From Rhyzopertha dominica (taxonomy: Eukaryota; Arthropoda; Insecta; Coleoptera; Bostrichidae), in NCBI GenBank assembly GCA_025024175.1, contig QCXZ01000137.1, positions 73,222,680-73,286,679 of the forward strand: a stretch of DNA of 64,000 nucleotides. Direction: 5' to 3'. Made by a program: the position numbers and the translations under genes. Shown piece after piece: positions 45,766 to 58,594 of this stretch; within the stretch, counting starts at the first letter, position 1, and every line of letters starts with the position of its first letter. The notes below the pieces were generated by a model. It saw only the letters and a program-made list of their open reading frames with translations. It was not told where the DNA came from and did not search any database.

Positions 45766-46978
45766 TATACGAGGCATGTTTTTTAAGTAAGTACCGTTTT
45801 AAAATTAAAAAAAGACGTACAAAGATATAGCAATAATTTTATCTTACATGAAAGCCTGTACCTTAATCTACTTTTCTACATAATGTCCGTGAATATTGAG
45901 GCACTTGTCATAACGTGGCATCAGTTTTTGAATACCCTCCTCATAAAATTCTGCCGCCTGACTTGTTAACCACTGTATCACAAATGTTTCGACTTCCTTA
46001 TCATCTTGAAGACGCTGACCACTCAGGTGTTTCTTCAAGTGCAAGAACAAATGGTAGTCGCTGGGCGCCAGCTCAGGGCTGTATGGAGGATGATCTAGAG
46101 TTTTCCATTTAAAAGATTTGATGAGATCTGCATTGATTGTCTCATTACGAGACAGAAACTCCACTAGCAATACTCCTTTTCTGTCCCAAAAAACTGTGCA
46201 CATGATTTTCCGGGCAGAAATTGTTTGCTTAAACTTCACTTTTTTGGGTGATGATGAATGTCGCCATTCCATGAATCGTTATTTCGATTCTGGTGTAACG
46301 TAGGCCACCCATGTTTCGTCACCAGTAACAATTTGGTCTAAAAAATCTTCACCTTCATTGTGGTACCGCTCAAGGAAAGTCAATGCACTGCCTAAACGTT
46401 GGGTTTTGTGCAAATCCGTCAACATTTTCGGAACCCAACGTGAACACAATTTCCGGTAATTCAAGTTCTCGGTCACAATGCGATACAAAACACTACGAGA
46501 ATATTGAGGAAAGCAGTCGCACAATGATGAAATTGTAAAGCGTCTGTTTTCTCTCACCTTTTCGTTCACTTTCTGCACCAAATCTTCATTAACGACCGAA
46601 GGACGCCCACTCCGTTCTTCATCATGCACATTTGTGCGGCCATCTTTAAATGCTCTCACCCATTTCCTTACCATTCCATCACTTATAATGTTTTGTCCGT
46701 AAACTTCACAGATCTCACGATGAATATCGATCGGTTTTACGCCTTTAGCGCTAAGAAATCGTATAACAGCCCGTACTTCACAATCGGCGGGACTCACGAT
46801 TGTCGGAGGCATCTTAAACACTCAGTAAACAACGTATACAATGAAGAATCAAACTGTAATGGCGTCAGTGCGTAGACAAGAGATGTAGGTAACCAGCGCG
46901 CATGCGCGGAACGCCGACCGTAGCGCTGCGGCGGCGGAATCGCAAAACGGTACTTACTTAAAAAACATGCCTCGTATA
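45766..46978 (-). mobile_element. mariner element with perfect 33-bp terminal inverted repeats
   Basis: The element is 45768-46976 (1209 bp). Its first 33 bases (starting TACGAGGCATGTTTTTTAAG) and last 33 bases (46944-46976) are exact reverse complements. TA dinucleotides at 45766-45767 and 46977-46978 are the expected target duplication. The length is about 100 bases short of a usual 1.3-kb mariner because of a deletion in the transposase gene. The 155 bases between the right repeat and the start codon are GC-rich. Perfect termini with few coding defects suggest recent insertion, probably mobilised in trans. Confidence 0.95.
45868..46821 (-). pseudogene. mariner transposase, one stop and an internal deletion
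   Basis: The frame starts at 46821 (MFKMPP; the second Met is equally likely). The N-terminal paired-like helix-turn-helix region includes RFLSAKGVKPIDIHREI and GMVRKWVRAFKDGRTNVHD, followed by the WVPKMLTDLHK linker. The first catalytic Asp is in VTGDETW. A TAA at about 46279-46281 follows VTPESK; a CAA Gln codon is usual there, so one C-to-T change explains it. The same frame continues from 46272 with MEWRHSSSPKKVKF and VFWDRKGVLLVEFL. Then ETINAD joins directly to LIKSFKWKTLDHPPYSPELA, removing in frame about 30-40 residues that normally contain the second catalytic Asp (HDNARPH). The third Asp (LAPSDYHLF) is present. So the D,D34D site is broken twice over. Confidence 0.93.
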
Positions 46979-47157
46979 TTAAACAGTTAGAGTTGGCGTT
47001 GGAAAAAAGCCGTCAGGATTCGTCAAACCCCATAATATTTAATTTTGATGAGCTTTAGATAGATTATTATATTTCGACTATTTAAATTCAATACATCCGA
47101 GTTCACTAAGAAGAAACATTACTATTAACTATACAAAAATAGAAATAAACCTAATAC

Positions 47158-47560
47158 CTATATTGCTAAATGTTTTATACAGCCCTCATTTATTCTGAGC
47201 ACATGCGTTTCTTTGTTTTCAATTGCAGCCAAAGTGTAACCATGATTATTTGTGTTTAGAAGTGTTATTTCTCATGTTATGCTATCACATTTTAATTAAT
47301 CAGGTGCTTTTTCGTCCAATTTCCCTTTGAGGAAGCCCCAAGAAAAAACTATCCATATTTAACAAATCTGGGGTGATAGTTGGTTATCCAAATCATATAG
47401 GAAACCTATCATTTAGGAAGAGTTTTGCACTACATCCTGGACTAAATCAAGATTATCATATTGTTCAAAATTCCACACCACACATTTACGGAGGACGGAG
47501 ATTTTCTTATGCCAAAATATAAGTATTTCGTCTATTATTTTTTTATGCGGTGAAAACACT
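47158..47560 (-). pseudogene. Degraded IS630-like transposase relic
   Basis: Minus-strand pieces in several frames: VNVWCGILNN (about 47491-47462; the 'VNVWCGI' block of the DDE core), FLNDRFPI (about 47420), ITPDLLNMDSFF then FLKGKLDEKAPD (a decayed version of the 'RSPDLTPLDFFLWG-x-LK' region) and a C-terminal INEGCIKHL before the stop near 47158. Same superfamily as the relic at 11250-12030. Internally deleted between the VNVWCGI block and the FLNDRFP block. No ends found. Confidence 0.6.
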
Positions 47561-50500
47561 GATTGGTTGATCCAAATAATCATATTAAGAAAAGAGTCCA
47601 GCTCGTTCTAAAATGTCTTTCATTTGAATCTTACAATAAGTTTTACCTATTTTATATGTATTCATAGCTATGGAAGTATTAGGAGTTGTCGGAGAAGAAA
47701 CCAGAAACAAACAGGATAATGTTTCTGTTATCTATTTGTGAACAATGCAAAAAGCGTCTCAAGCTTTATTATGATTATTTTGAATAAAAGTTCCATAAAC
47801 ATCGCGTTTTTCTTCTTCTGTGAAACAGATTTTGATTAGCTGTCACTAGTCAAAAGCATGTATATTAAGTATGGGGTTTGACGTTTCGTAACAACTTGGC
47901 GATTAAATCAGCTCCGTATCTTAGAAAATAGGAAAAGTTAGAAGGTGGTTAAAACGTAATCAATAACCCTGCACATTCAGGACTTTTTCTATTATTTTAT
48001 GTCTGTACAAAGTGTCATGTCTTCCCCATTTTGGTCTTCTATTCTTTATATATTTATCGATTATGTCTGGTGTATTAATTTATTTTGCTATTTATTTTAA
48101 TAAACCAGATCAGTATAAGTGCGTAAACATCATCTCTATATTAAGACCTACGCAGCAAATAAAGGATATATTACTGCTCTGAACACAATATTAACGCATA
48201 TACTGCTAACCTTAGAGTTTAGAGCTAACACAGTTCGTCTAAATTCTGCGAAATTAAGCTGCTATAACAAGCATCTACAGACAGCAAGCAAGCGTGGGTG
48301 TTTCACTGTTTTACGAGCAAACAGCTCTTTGTATTAGGATGTGATCTTAGTATCATTATATAAAAGTAACAAGTATATGCAAGTTGCATTTGCAGCATTG
48401 CGCTGTCCGTTTTAAACTGCTTTTCATAAATTTGCAATTCAAGGGACCCCACGCAAACGGATAAAAACACACCGGCGGCGTTTACTATCGCACGGAGACA
48501 GCTGCACCTTTTTTAGTTGTCGAGAAGCTCACTTTGCTCGTTAGCTAAATAAAGTAGACTTGAAGTTTTCTGGAACTCCGTCCTACATTAGATTTTTGTT
48601 ATAATGATACCATCGTTTGTCACCGTGATTGATGGGATTCCTGTACATGCTATTTGAGCATGTACCCGTAACAGTATTAGGGCTGCAAGCTCATGAAAAA
48701 TATCGAATGTCTTAGCTTCAGTTAAGGTAAATGTCATGAGTACTCCATCCAAAATACCATAATGAACGATTGTATTAAATGATAATTTTAACAACATTCA
48801 ATATTTGATTTGTTTGTTTAATAATACGGGTAGTATGGACAGTCTGTCAATAATCGTTCAGATGTGACAAACAAAAAGTAAATCACAATATGATGCAAAC
48901 CTCTGTAGTTCTTTGGGTAGACAATCAACTTTGGCGATGTATGTAATCGAATATAAAAGCTGGCATTGTAGCAGTCTATGTTTTAAAACACTTGTCTGAT
49001 TTTTGACTCGTTCAGAACACTAGTACATTTGGATTGGTAATAAGTAATTCACCCTTAAGCAGCATTTGACCCAATGTTAGTTAAATATTAAAAAAGATTC
49101 AAACAAATAATGTTCAAACATCTAAAATAAGTAATCTTGAGAAACTTCACTCTAATGGTTTCTTGTTTATATTCTTGACTAATTTTTTACCTATAGCCAC
49201 GTAAATAATCCAATATTAATTGTTATTTACACTTATGTGCACATCTATTATTTGGATGCATAGGTAACTTTCAGCGTTGAGTAATAAAAATTGGAAATTT
49301 GAAACTGGCGATGAAATGCAAACAAATCAGGATAATTTTATACAGTGCATTCATTTGCTCACCCACAAAATATAATCAATAAATTAAGCCATTTTACACA
49401 TTTAATGTATTCGTAACTCCGCGTATAAAGTGATTTAACACTTCCTGATAAAAATTGATTAAAAAAAATTGATCGGCTTCTTTATTACGCTTTTCAGGAA
49501 AGGCCTTGAAAGAATAAGAAAGACGCAAAATAAAATACTTACTATTCCACCGCACTTATCTATTAAAAATAACGGTGTGAGCTGCCAGGGATTCCAACAA
49601 CTTCAAATAAAATCGACTTCTTTTTGGGATTTTACCCGATTTTCTCCCATATTGCTGAAGGTGGCTCGTTTTTCTTGTAACACCGGTATAACGTTTTATA
49701 ATAATGGACTCGTCAAACTGGCAAGAACAAATAGCCACGATTGAAATTGAATAATAGGGCTGGCTGATGTTGATAGCAATATGTCAATGACAGTTAAATG
49801 AACTACATCACATTGCTAACTTTTTGGACGCACGTGCAAAATGGTTATTTGTAGAAGATATCTCTGCGCATAAGCTTATTTAACTGTAATCTTCTTGAGT
49901 ACAACGTGAATACAAGATTGGCAAATTACGCCGAATTTGCAAACTCTTATACAATTCCGTATTATATTGTACGTACGGATCTACATCCCCGAATGTTAAG
50001 CATTCTTTCACTTAAAGGGTCTTTGACTCCTTAGCCTTTACGACATTGTTTGAGATGCTCAGTACACATGATGGTAGCAAATCAAGGAGAATTCACCTGT
50101 TTTGTCCAATTTTACGCCGATTGTGTTTATTAACACGTGTGCGTTCGCTTCCACCCTATAGCTCCGTTTTCGGTACGTGCATTTGGTTTTCAGTTTGTAA
50201 ATATGATCAAATACAGCATTATCGATTTTAACTGAAATCAAATACAATAAATCAGTTTGTTTGAAATTTGATAGAAAAAGCTAATTATCTTTGATGTAAC
50301 TAATTAACGAACAGGCAGACGCTTAAAATAAGCATTCGGTCAGTAGCAAAAAATACTGTCATTGTGTTTTCCACGCATTCCTGCAATGTCATTTGAGTAT
50401 TAAGCTCTCGAGTAATACTTCGTTAGGAAGAGTTGTTTTGGAAGGATTGTGCGAGAAAGTAAACTTTTCTACTAGCGTTCCACAGAGGGTGTCATACAAT

Positions 50501-53500
50501 ATAGAATACAGTCGTCCTTAGCACTGAAAATTGTTGCATTGATTTCACAAATAGTAATAAAACGGTCAAACGGTAATTACTTGTCTATTCCAGTACACAA
50601 GGACTGGAGTTACAATTTCAAATATGTACCGAAATTTTAAAAGAAATGTGCTTCCTCTCTCAGAGCAGTTGTAAAGCAAAATACCAACACTATTTAAGAA
50701 GTAAAAAGATCTGTCAAAAATAATAAATAAAGCATGTTCCAGCCATTTAAAAAATTGATAATGATGTCACTATCCAAAAACTAACGATGACGTAGGACGT
50801 CAGAAGAAGAATATCGACTTGTCAAAGAATGTATCCTAAACGTATTTAATAAAGCAATTATGAATTTTATGTCATACTTTGCATTCGCACTATTGTGTAC
50901 ATATCTTAACGGATTTAACAAACCACACATAATTATCCCTACTTTAAACGAACTGTTAAACAATTTATTGGATCAGTTTTGCTCGTGTTGTATTCTTGCC
51001 AATTAAAATTAGTTTCTGATTATTTATGTATTGAAGAATGTTGAGTATCGCGTATGGCTCAAGCAGGTAAACTGGTGAGCATACCAAAAGAGTTGAAGAA
51101 AAGGGGAAAAAAATTATGCCGCAGTTTCCGAATAAGATCGTTTTTTAATGCCATCCATTCTTTGACTAGACCGGTACATTAACTTTGAAAGACAGAAACA
51201 GGACAAAACATTTATAAATATTTTGTCTTCACAAAAGCAACAAAAGTTAGCCGTATTTCAGATATTTTGTATAAATTGGTGCAGAATATTGTATCCTCCT
51301 AGTAAAGACAGTCTTATAATATAGAACCTTTTTAAATTATTTTCAGTGAGAAAGCTAAAGGAAACAATGAGTGCCCGTCAGTCTTCAAGAAAAGGAATCT
51401 TTTTAACGATACAGAAGCACAGAAAGAACAAAATAATCGATTTTCAATCCTAAAATTTAGGAAGCTTGCTCAGGAACTCAGTTATGCTTAGAGCCGTACC
51501 TACATCGATTATTCCTGTTTTTTGGAGAGATAACGGAGGAGGTTACTTTATGGACATTTTGACAAAGAACGTTGTAGCTTTGAAAAGGGATTTACACTTG
51601 TACGGCAAAAACGAAATGTTTTTTTTATATGACATATCGTAATTTTGAAACTTTGTAGTGTTGTCAATTTGCTTCTCTGTACCTTTAACTAAAAGTTATT
51701 TATTAAATATATAATGTATTCCAAAAATTTTCATACTTCTGGCAACTTCGTATCACAATTTCTATAAAACTTTGCTTTGTGGTCTTGAAGCCCATATTTA
51801 TGTGCACCCGCTAATTGCTCGAGGGGACGTAAATTTCGTTTAATCGTTAGTCACTGAGATACAAAGATACCCAGGACTATCAAGATCCCATAATTCAAGG
51901 TTGTAACCGCAACTCGAAATACGTTGCATTTATTGTTGCCTCCTGCTTAGCGTAGCGAGTTTTATTACGCTTTTAACATTAGATTTTAGTGCTGAACGCT
52001 GGCTTATCTTATTTGCATACCCCGAAAGCTGGCTAATGTGTCTTAGCATACTCAAATTATCCATGCAACTATTTCGATTATATTTTAATCTCTGTTTTCA
52101 TTAGTCTATAGTGTAGTTTGCACTCATGTGTAAACTGAGTGAAACAACCATTATATCAACAAGGAAATTGCCCTATAATATCGAACGGAATAAAATACAT
52201 GTAATGTGGACGAAATTAAACCAATACGGTGTGGAAGCGATAGTAAAAAATGTAAACTGTGTGCGCAAATTTGTGTACAGAAGAAAATTGCGTGTTCAAA
52301 CCGATAGGGCCGGGTTTCCGATTTTTCTACCCTTTCGTGCGTAGGCTGTTTGTTTTTGCTGCGTCATTGCGCTTTAAATATGCTTTAAAGGTGTTTCTAT
52401 TCTAAATGGACACGCAAACCCGTGTCAGTTTCCTTTTACAAAACGAGACAATGTAACTTGTGCAATAACGAATGCTCTTTCTGTAGTTAAAGAATATGTT
52501 CGTGCTACAAATTGCTACGACTAAATCTCCACATAATTTGTCATGGCGAACTCTTTTATAAGCAAATAGTGTGTCAAGAAACGCTAGTTAATTATTATTG
52601 AAAAAAAAACATACAGTTGAGACCCATGAATAACGAGCCAATTTTAATCTATGTAGTAGTATGTTCACCTATTTATATGCTTGGGCTTTAAAATAATGCT
52701 GCACCTTGCAGATGTGGTTTAATCGAAAAACATATAACATATAATTCATGTTAGAAAGAAAAAGAACGAAATAACTAATTTAATTATGCTAAAAGCTATT
52801 CTTCTGTTCTGTGTTGATTTACCCCCACTCCGACTCGTCATAAGCTGTATTTGCGTTCACCTGCTCAAATTATAGGAGCAGAAGTATTGATTATTCACTT
52901 TCTATTTTTGATGAGCAATAAATCAATTACAATCTCAATACTGATAAAATTCACTACAGTAGTAGTTCCCTTATACAGCAATTTAACGCAAACCGCTGAA
53001 AAAAAACAGAACATATCTATTTAAATACTAATTGAACTTCAAACGCAACTAAATATGTATATACTGATGGCAAATAACTAATATCCTACTCACTCTGGGT
53101 GAAGTTAAAGAATCGGACTGCCTCCACCGCAAAATAGCGAAACAAGCCATTCTACAAGTTCTCATTTTCAGCCGGACGCGCAAATAAGTTTGTCATACTT
53201 CCGCAGTGAATTCCTCCTTCTTTATTTGTACCGGAGGGTACCGACACAATGCGACTCTTCCTGGCCCATTAGCTGCAATTCACAACACCAGCATGAAAGG
53301 GCGATTTTATTGAAAAGGAATTCATTCTTTCAGTTTTGGGGCTCGTTCGCTAATAACGATAAAGGGGGAAGTGTACCGGTTAAGATTTATCGAGGTTCCT
53401 GGTGGGGTTGCTACAGCAGCACAGGGTTGACTGTTTATGGCTTTCCTTAAGGTCGAGCAGGTTTATGCAAAACAATATATTTTGCTAGCCCTAGCGACGG

Positions 53501-54653
53501 GGAAACTTAGTTCCAATAAGTCCATAACTGTTAAATACGGTCGTTTATTCTTCCAGTTATGCCTAAAACTTTTTGGGTGCAAGTATGAATTACCGGGTGT
53601 CGTGAAGTTTCTATGCTTTCAATGGTCACAACTAGTAAATTTCGGATAGCCATATACTAATGAGAAGTGGCTCTCAATTGGTAATCTAAGGAGCTCCTTC
53701 GCTTTTTTAACAGCATGGTATAAATACAACAAGTAACTAATTTGAACTTTGGTTAGATGCCAGGAAATATTACCGAAGATTATCGATGCTGGATCCCATT
53801 CTATTTGATCCAGACTCAATTGCAATTTAATAAGCAAGAGATGTAGCCGGCAAAGCACCTATTCAAATATTATTTGCAACTTGAATTATTCTAGCTCTCA
53901 GTTAAGAAACTATTCATAGCTTGTAAACCAAGCATCACAAATTTATCATTTGTAACCACAAATTCTGTCGAATTGTATTTTCGTCACTTGTGTACATGGG
54001 ACATAACCTGTAGGTTCCTTGAATGCAAATAATGACTCAATAAGGTCATGGGAGTAGCTTTCCTTGTTATTAATAAACAATAACGTATACCCATTAAAAA
54101 GTCAGATATTTTTTGTCCCAATTACACCAATATAAATGTGCTTCTTTTGTTTTATCTTGCAGCATGTAATTTCCATTGAAAAAAGCTTCCACTAAATTAA
54201 TTTGGAGTGTTCAAAAAGGTCAACATCTGGTCATTCCAATATCTCCATATAACACAAGTGTTGCTTCTCCTCGTTTACTACAAAATGATTAAAAAAAAGA
54301 GAGTATTTTGAAGATGGCAACAAATATTATTTTTTGGTAAACAAGTTTCGTTTCAAAAATTTGGAAGGAAACAAATATGAAATACCGCTTGATTTCCTAA
54401 TCTATTGGAGCTAATTGCTAACTGCGGACTGACACATCACCTAGCACATCTTTTTTATTGTCGCCAACTCTTTATCGATTTGCTGGTAAGAATTTTTTTG
54501 TATTTATTGAATTCCTTTGCATGCATATTATCCGCATATATCATTGTTTCGTAACCTCATATTCGTTTAGTGTAAAATTTCAAATTTTTACTAAAAAGCA
54601 AACAAGCTTAAATTATATGTGGTTCTGCTAGTGCCTAATATAAAATAAGTAAT
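47561..54653. other. Seven-kilobase stretch, no gene or element recognised
   Basis: AT-rich with more balanced patches at about 48420-48560 and 53150-53430. Short frames such as 49469-49744, 52126-52344 and 53190-53450 have no family features. Confidence 0.5.
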
Positions 54654-55755
54654 CGAGAAAATTTGTGCATGCGGACGACATGGCATTGGCTTTGCGAAGT
54701 AAAGACTTTTCTGTACTTGAACAAAGCCTTTCAAGACACATCGAGATTATGAATTGCTATTTTAAAACCTGGCGCTTGTGCCCTAATCCATTGAAGACAG
54801 AAGTAACTTGCTTCCATCTCAACAATCACCAAAAGAGGAAACAGTTTCAAGTTATGTCAAATAACATAATTCTTAAACGTAACTTCTCGCCAAAATACCT
54901 TGGAGTGATCCTAGATACGTTTCTAACGTACAAGAAACATCTAGAAAACATCAGTAAAAATTACAGACTAGAAATAACATTCTGCATAAGCTTGCTGGTA
55001 CAAGTTGGGGTGCAAATGCAAATGTACTCCGTACTTCTACAACTGCCCTGCTTTATAGCACTGCTGAGTACTGCTGTCCTGTTTGGAAAAACAATCATCA
55101 CACAGAAAAAATTGACACTCGGTTAAATACTGCATTGCGACTAATCACTGGAACAATTAAGTCAACTCCATTACCTTGGCTTCCCATTCTTTCAAACATT
55201 GCTACTTCGGATTTTCGTAGGCAGTTTGCTACATATAAAGCTTGGCAAATGTTTCAATCAGCTCCTAATGAGTTTCTGATTTCCCGAGATCTGCAAGAGC
55301 TACCTACAACTCGGTTAACTTATAGAAAACCTCTGTGGGCAGAAGGTTTCCTTCGTGCTCATTATACCATTGAAGATTGATGGTGTTCTGTTTGGTAACT
55401 TAAGAAACATGATATATTCAATCAGCAGCTTATAGACGATCCTACGGAAGAAGTAGCAGGGACTGACCTCCCAAGAAGGTCTTGGGTCATTCTGAATCGC
55501 CTTCGCACTGGTCATGGGAAATGCAAGTTTTTTCTTAATAAATGGGATTCATCTATCAACCCTTCTTGTGAACGTGGAGATCCCCTCCAAACAATTGGAC
55601 ATATGGTCAACAGATGCCCCTGTACAGCATGGCGTGGTGGTTTTGCGCCTATCCATCGTGTTGATGAAGGTGTTAAAGACTGGCTTAAGATAATAGAGAT
55701 CTGATTGGAGTTTTCTGCGGTTTTCTTCAATACTCTATCCAGAATAAATACATAT
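54654..55755 (+). mobile_element. Non-LTR retrotransposon, copy C (3' complete)
   Basis: Plus-strand LINE, 5' truncated right at RT motif C: it opens with RKFVHADDMALALRSKD (YADD changed to HADD). It continues through the thumb (CYFKTWRLCPNPLKTEV, NNHQKRKQF, NFSPKYLGVILDTF) to a frameshift at a 5-A run at 54956-54960. After the shift it reads YSTAEYCCPVWKNN, then PLPWLPILSN and LQELPTTRL to a TGA at 55378-55380. The same frame continues past two stops to CERGDPLQTIGHMVNRCP and WRGGFAPIHRVDEGVKDWL, the Cys/His knuckle that ends many LINE proteins of this type. The 3' end is AATAAATACATATATGTATG. Confidence 0.85.
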
Positions 55756-56109
55756 ATGTATGTATTTATTATGGTTAAAGCGCAAATGCGAGATATTTTT
55801 TTTCTTTCAACGCTTTTATAAAAGTCGACCGTAGCCGCATGAAATTAACAGTACTGTGGAATGTAGTAATGATTTTCATAAGAATATATGTATAATAATT
55901 AAACATTCCAAATATTACTTTGCATAAAGAATAGTCGTACAATTTAAATAAACGAAGAAAATTGTGAAAGGAAAGTAGACTTGACGAAGTTTCAAAAACA
56001 AATTGGCTGGAATGGACATCATGATCACACAAATTAGTGATGTCGAATGGAGTTTAACAGAACATATGTGTTTAAAAAGCTGAACTAAAGTGGTTTAAGG
56101 TTTTTTTAA
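55756..56109. other. No gene seen
   Basis: AT-rich; nothing recognised. Confidence 0.55.
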
Positions 56110-56240
56110 GCACAGCATCTACGCATATAGTTGTTCTGTTTGATATAGCTAAAGCGTATGATAAAATACATAACCGTAATGGAGACAGAATTTTCATATA
56201 CTGGTATAATAGAATACGGGAAAGAAGTCTAGGACAGTTA
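56110..56240 (+). pseudogene. Reverse transcriptase motif A scrap
   Basis: The frame contains HIVVLFDIAKAYDKIHNRNG, which fits motif A of non-LTR reverse transcriptases (hydrophobics, then D-I-x-KA-[FY]-D). Nothing before or after it aligns clearly, so this is a short fragment at best. Confidence 0.35.
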
Positions 56241-57775
56241 ATCAGATGCTGACATGAATCAGCCTAATTAAGTTTCGCGCTCAACCACAGAAGAAAAAGC
56301 TTGATCGGGGGATTAGGAAAGATCATGAAAGACCAGCTATTTTAGGTTCGTCACTTCTTAAAGTAGAGTAGCAAGTACACTCGCAGAATTCATTTTGTTG
56401 AAAACTATAAAGCACCAGTTTGGCCTTCACTAGTTTTAACAACGTATGTGTGGCTTCGTGAAATTTAATTTCTTTTTGTTATCTCAAAAGCTGCAGTAAT
56501 ATACTGAATGCCGCAAGCTCTTTGTACGCACGTACCCGTGATGAATCCGTTCATTACGTTCTTCTTTTGCGTGTGCACAAAAACACAGAACTTGTAAACA
56601 AGTTTTTACGATTCAGACTACATTTTCCGCCACAATCGTAAATTTATTTTACTATCTCAGCGTGCTGATAAACGAGTTGCGGGGAACTAGTGGTAAAATT
56701 GAATAGAATACGAAGTTGCACTATCTGACCTTTGACTTATTTTATTTTTATATAGGCCTCTTCTTCTGAGAGATACAATTCTTATTTAATACCGTCAGAA
56801 TGAATGTGCGGAATTCCATTGCTGAAAACAAACAAATGGGTGATAAATAAAGTAATCTGTTTTCTCTCAATCATTTTATATCGTCAAGCACTATCTTAAT
56901 TAATACGAGGAATATAATCTAATGTAAAAAAACATCTGTCGATGCTGGTTTTTATACCAGTGTTTTTTGGTACGGCTGAGTGATTTGATGTTGGCAGAAT
57001 TTATGTGACCGCCAATATATTTTTCTAGTTTTTCTGTATAAGATCTCTAACTAAGTTTGAATAACGTTTGTTATCTAGACACCAGATCAGTTTTCTTTTC
57101 TGCAAATAAACTTAAAATGTGTATGGTTACTTGTACCTTGTCGGAGATATCGCGTATTATTACGTCCATAATTAAGCCAGTTCAAAAAGTATCTTGCGGC
57201 CCTGGAAAATCTGTAATTAACATGCCACTACTATGGTGGACATGGAGAATTGGTGAAGTGAGGAATTTCAATTAATTCGTGCGTCAGTGGCAAGCTGAAT
57301 TTTGAATGTTAGGACATTCTTATCATCTGTAGCGAGAGGTTATACACATATTGGGTGGATACCACAAGCGCGGTAGGCGGCTACAAACTCATGAATGGAC
57401 CGTAGAATCTCCAGCAAAAGTAATCTAGATCAAGAGGGCGAAATTTAATTTTTAAATAGGAAAGGGGGTTAATATTTTTGCGGTAAAAAAGTGCACGATA
57501 TTTTACACAAGTTTCTGTCACCTACAGGGGCGGCACGGGTATATACGATCTAAATATACAATAACAATGGTCGCTATAATTTTTGAATAGTTTAACGTAC
57601 TTTTTTAAATCATTTTCGTCCGTTTTAAACCGTAAAAGTATGCAGATGTTTAGCAATAACAAGTTAGTGTCTTTTTAAATTATAGACGGCGCTTTTGGAA
57701 CATTTTCATATTTCTGAAAATTTAAATATCTGCACAGTATATGTGTAAACACAAATCAAATTTACAGAAGTAATA
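56241..57775. other. No gene seen
   Basis: AT-rich sequence without recognised elements; ends at the trinucleotide tail of the next LINE. Confidence 0.55.
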
Positions 57776-57776
57776 T

Positions 57777-57799
57777 AATAATAATAATAATAATAATAC
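57777..57799. repeat. Trinucleotide (AAT)n tail of the LINE
   Basis: About seven perfect units directly adjoining the 3' end of the minus-strand LINE. Confidence 0.85.
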
Positions 57800-57868
57800 A
57801 CTTTATTAATTACCACAAGGCTAGTATTAGATACATTGGAAAATATCATTTATTAATGTATTTAATGT

Positions 57869-58567
57869 TCAACATGAATACACAAAACAAACAACCCAAA
57901 ACAAATTAAACAATATTCGCACGCTACCCAGCGCCCGTAATATAAACCAGCAACTGTGATTTGAAGCATGTATAAGAGATTTAGCAGATCTAACATGCAG
58001 TGGCAATGAATTATATTTTATAAAACCTTTAAAAAATAGAGATTTAGAGGCAGTTGCGTAAGTTCTATTCACAAAAATATCACCAGCATTTCGAGTTTCA
58101 TATTGATGAACATCATGTGCCCTAACTATCATTTTTGTTAGGTAAGGTGGCATGAGATTATTTATTATTTTATATATAAATAAAATCGTAAGATACAGCA
58201 CCCAATCCGCAATATTCAACCACCGTAGAGCAATCAACATAGTCCTGATCGGCGTGAGCCTGGTACACTTTAGAATAATTCTCATCGCACGATTTTGAAG
58301 TTTTTGCAAGCAAGACATCTTGTTAAGGTTGAACTGGAACACTATCGACGCACAGTGTTCAAAATGAGGTTGTATAATAGTTTTATATACTCTAGTGGTA
58401 GTTTCCATAGAGAGAAATTTACCCACTCTTGATAAAAAGAGCAACTTTTTAGATATTTTCTTTTGCATGTAGTTAAGGTGCTCATCAAAGGATAACAAGC
58501 AGTCAATTGTGAGACCTAGGTATTTATATATCCTTACAATATCAATTCTACAATTGCAAATATGCAA
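57869..58567 (-). pseudogene. LINE thumb and C-terminal domain
   Basis: A 232-codon frame continuing in phase from the RT after a single TAA at about 58595-58597. It reads RIYKYLGLTIDCLLSFDEHL (thumb), VYKTIIQPHFEHCASI, CLQKLQNRAMRIILKC and HVHQYETR-type C-terminal motif (here DVHQYETRNAGDIFV), then NSLPLHVRSAKSL before the end. This order is standard for the region after the RT in CR1/jockey-like elements. Confidence 0.85.
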
Positions 58568-58594
58568 ATCTATTTTATTTAAATCTAAAAATTT

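Noticed and set aside
49469..49744. 91-codon plus-strand frame with an overlapping 60-codon minus-strand frame
   Set aside because: No recognisable motifs on either strand.
53190..53649. Overlapping 86- and 70-codon frames
   Set aside because: No family resemblance; the openness is explained by the less AT-rich composition of the block.
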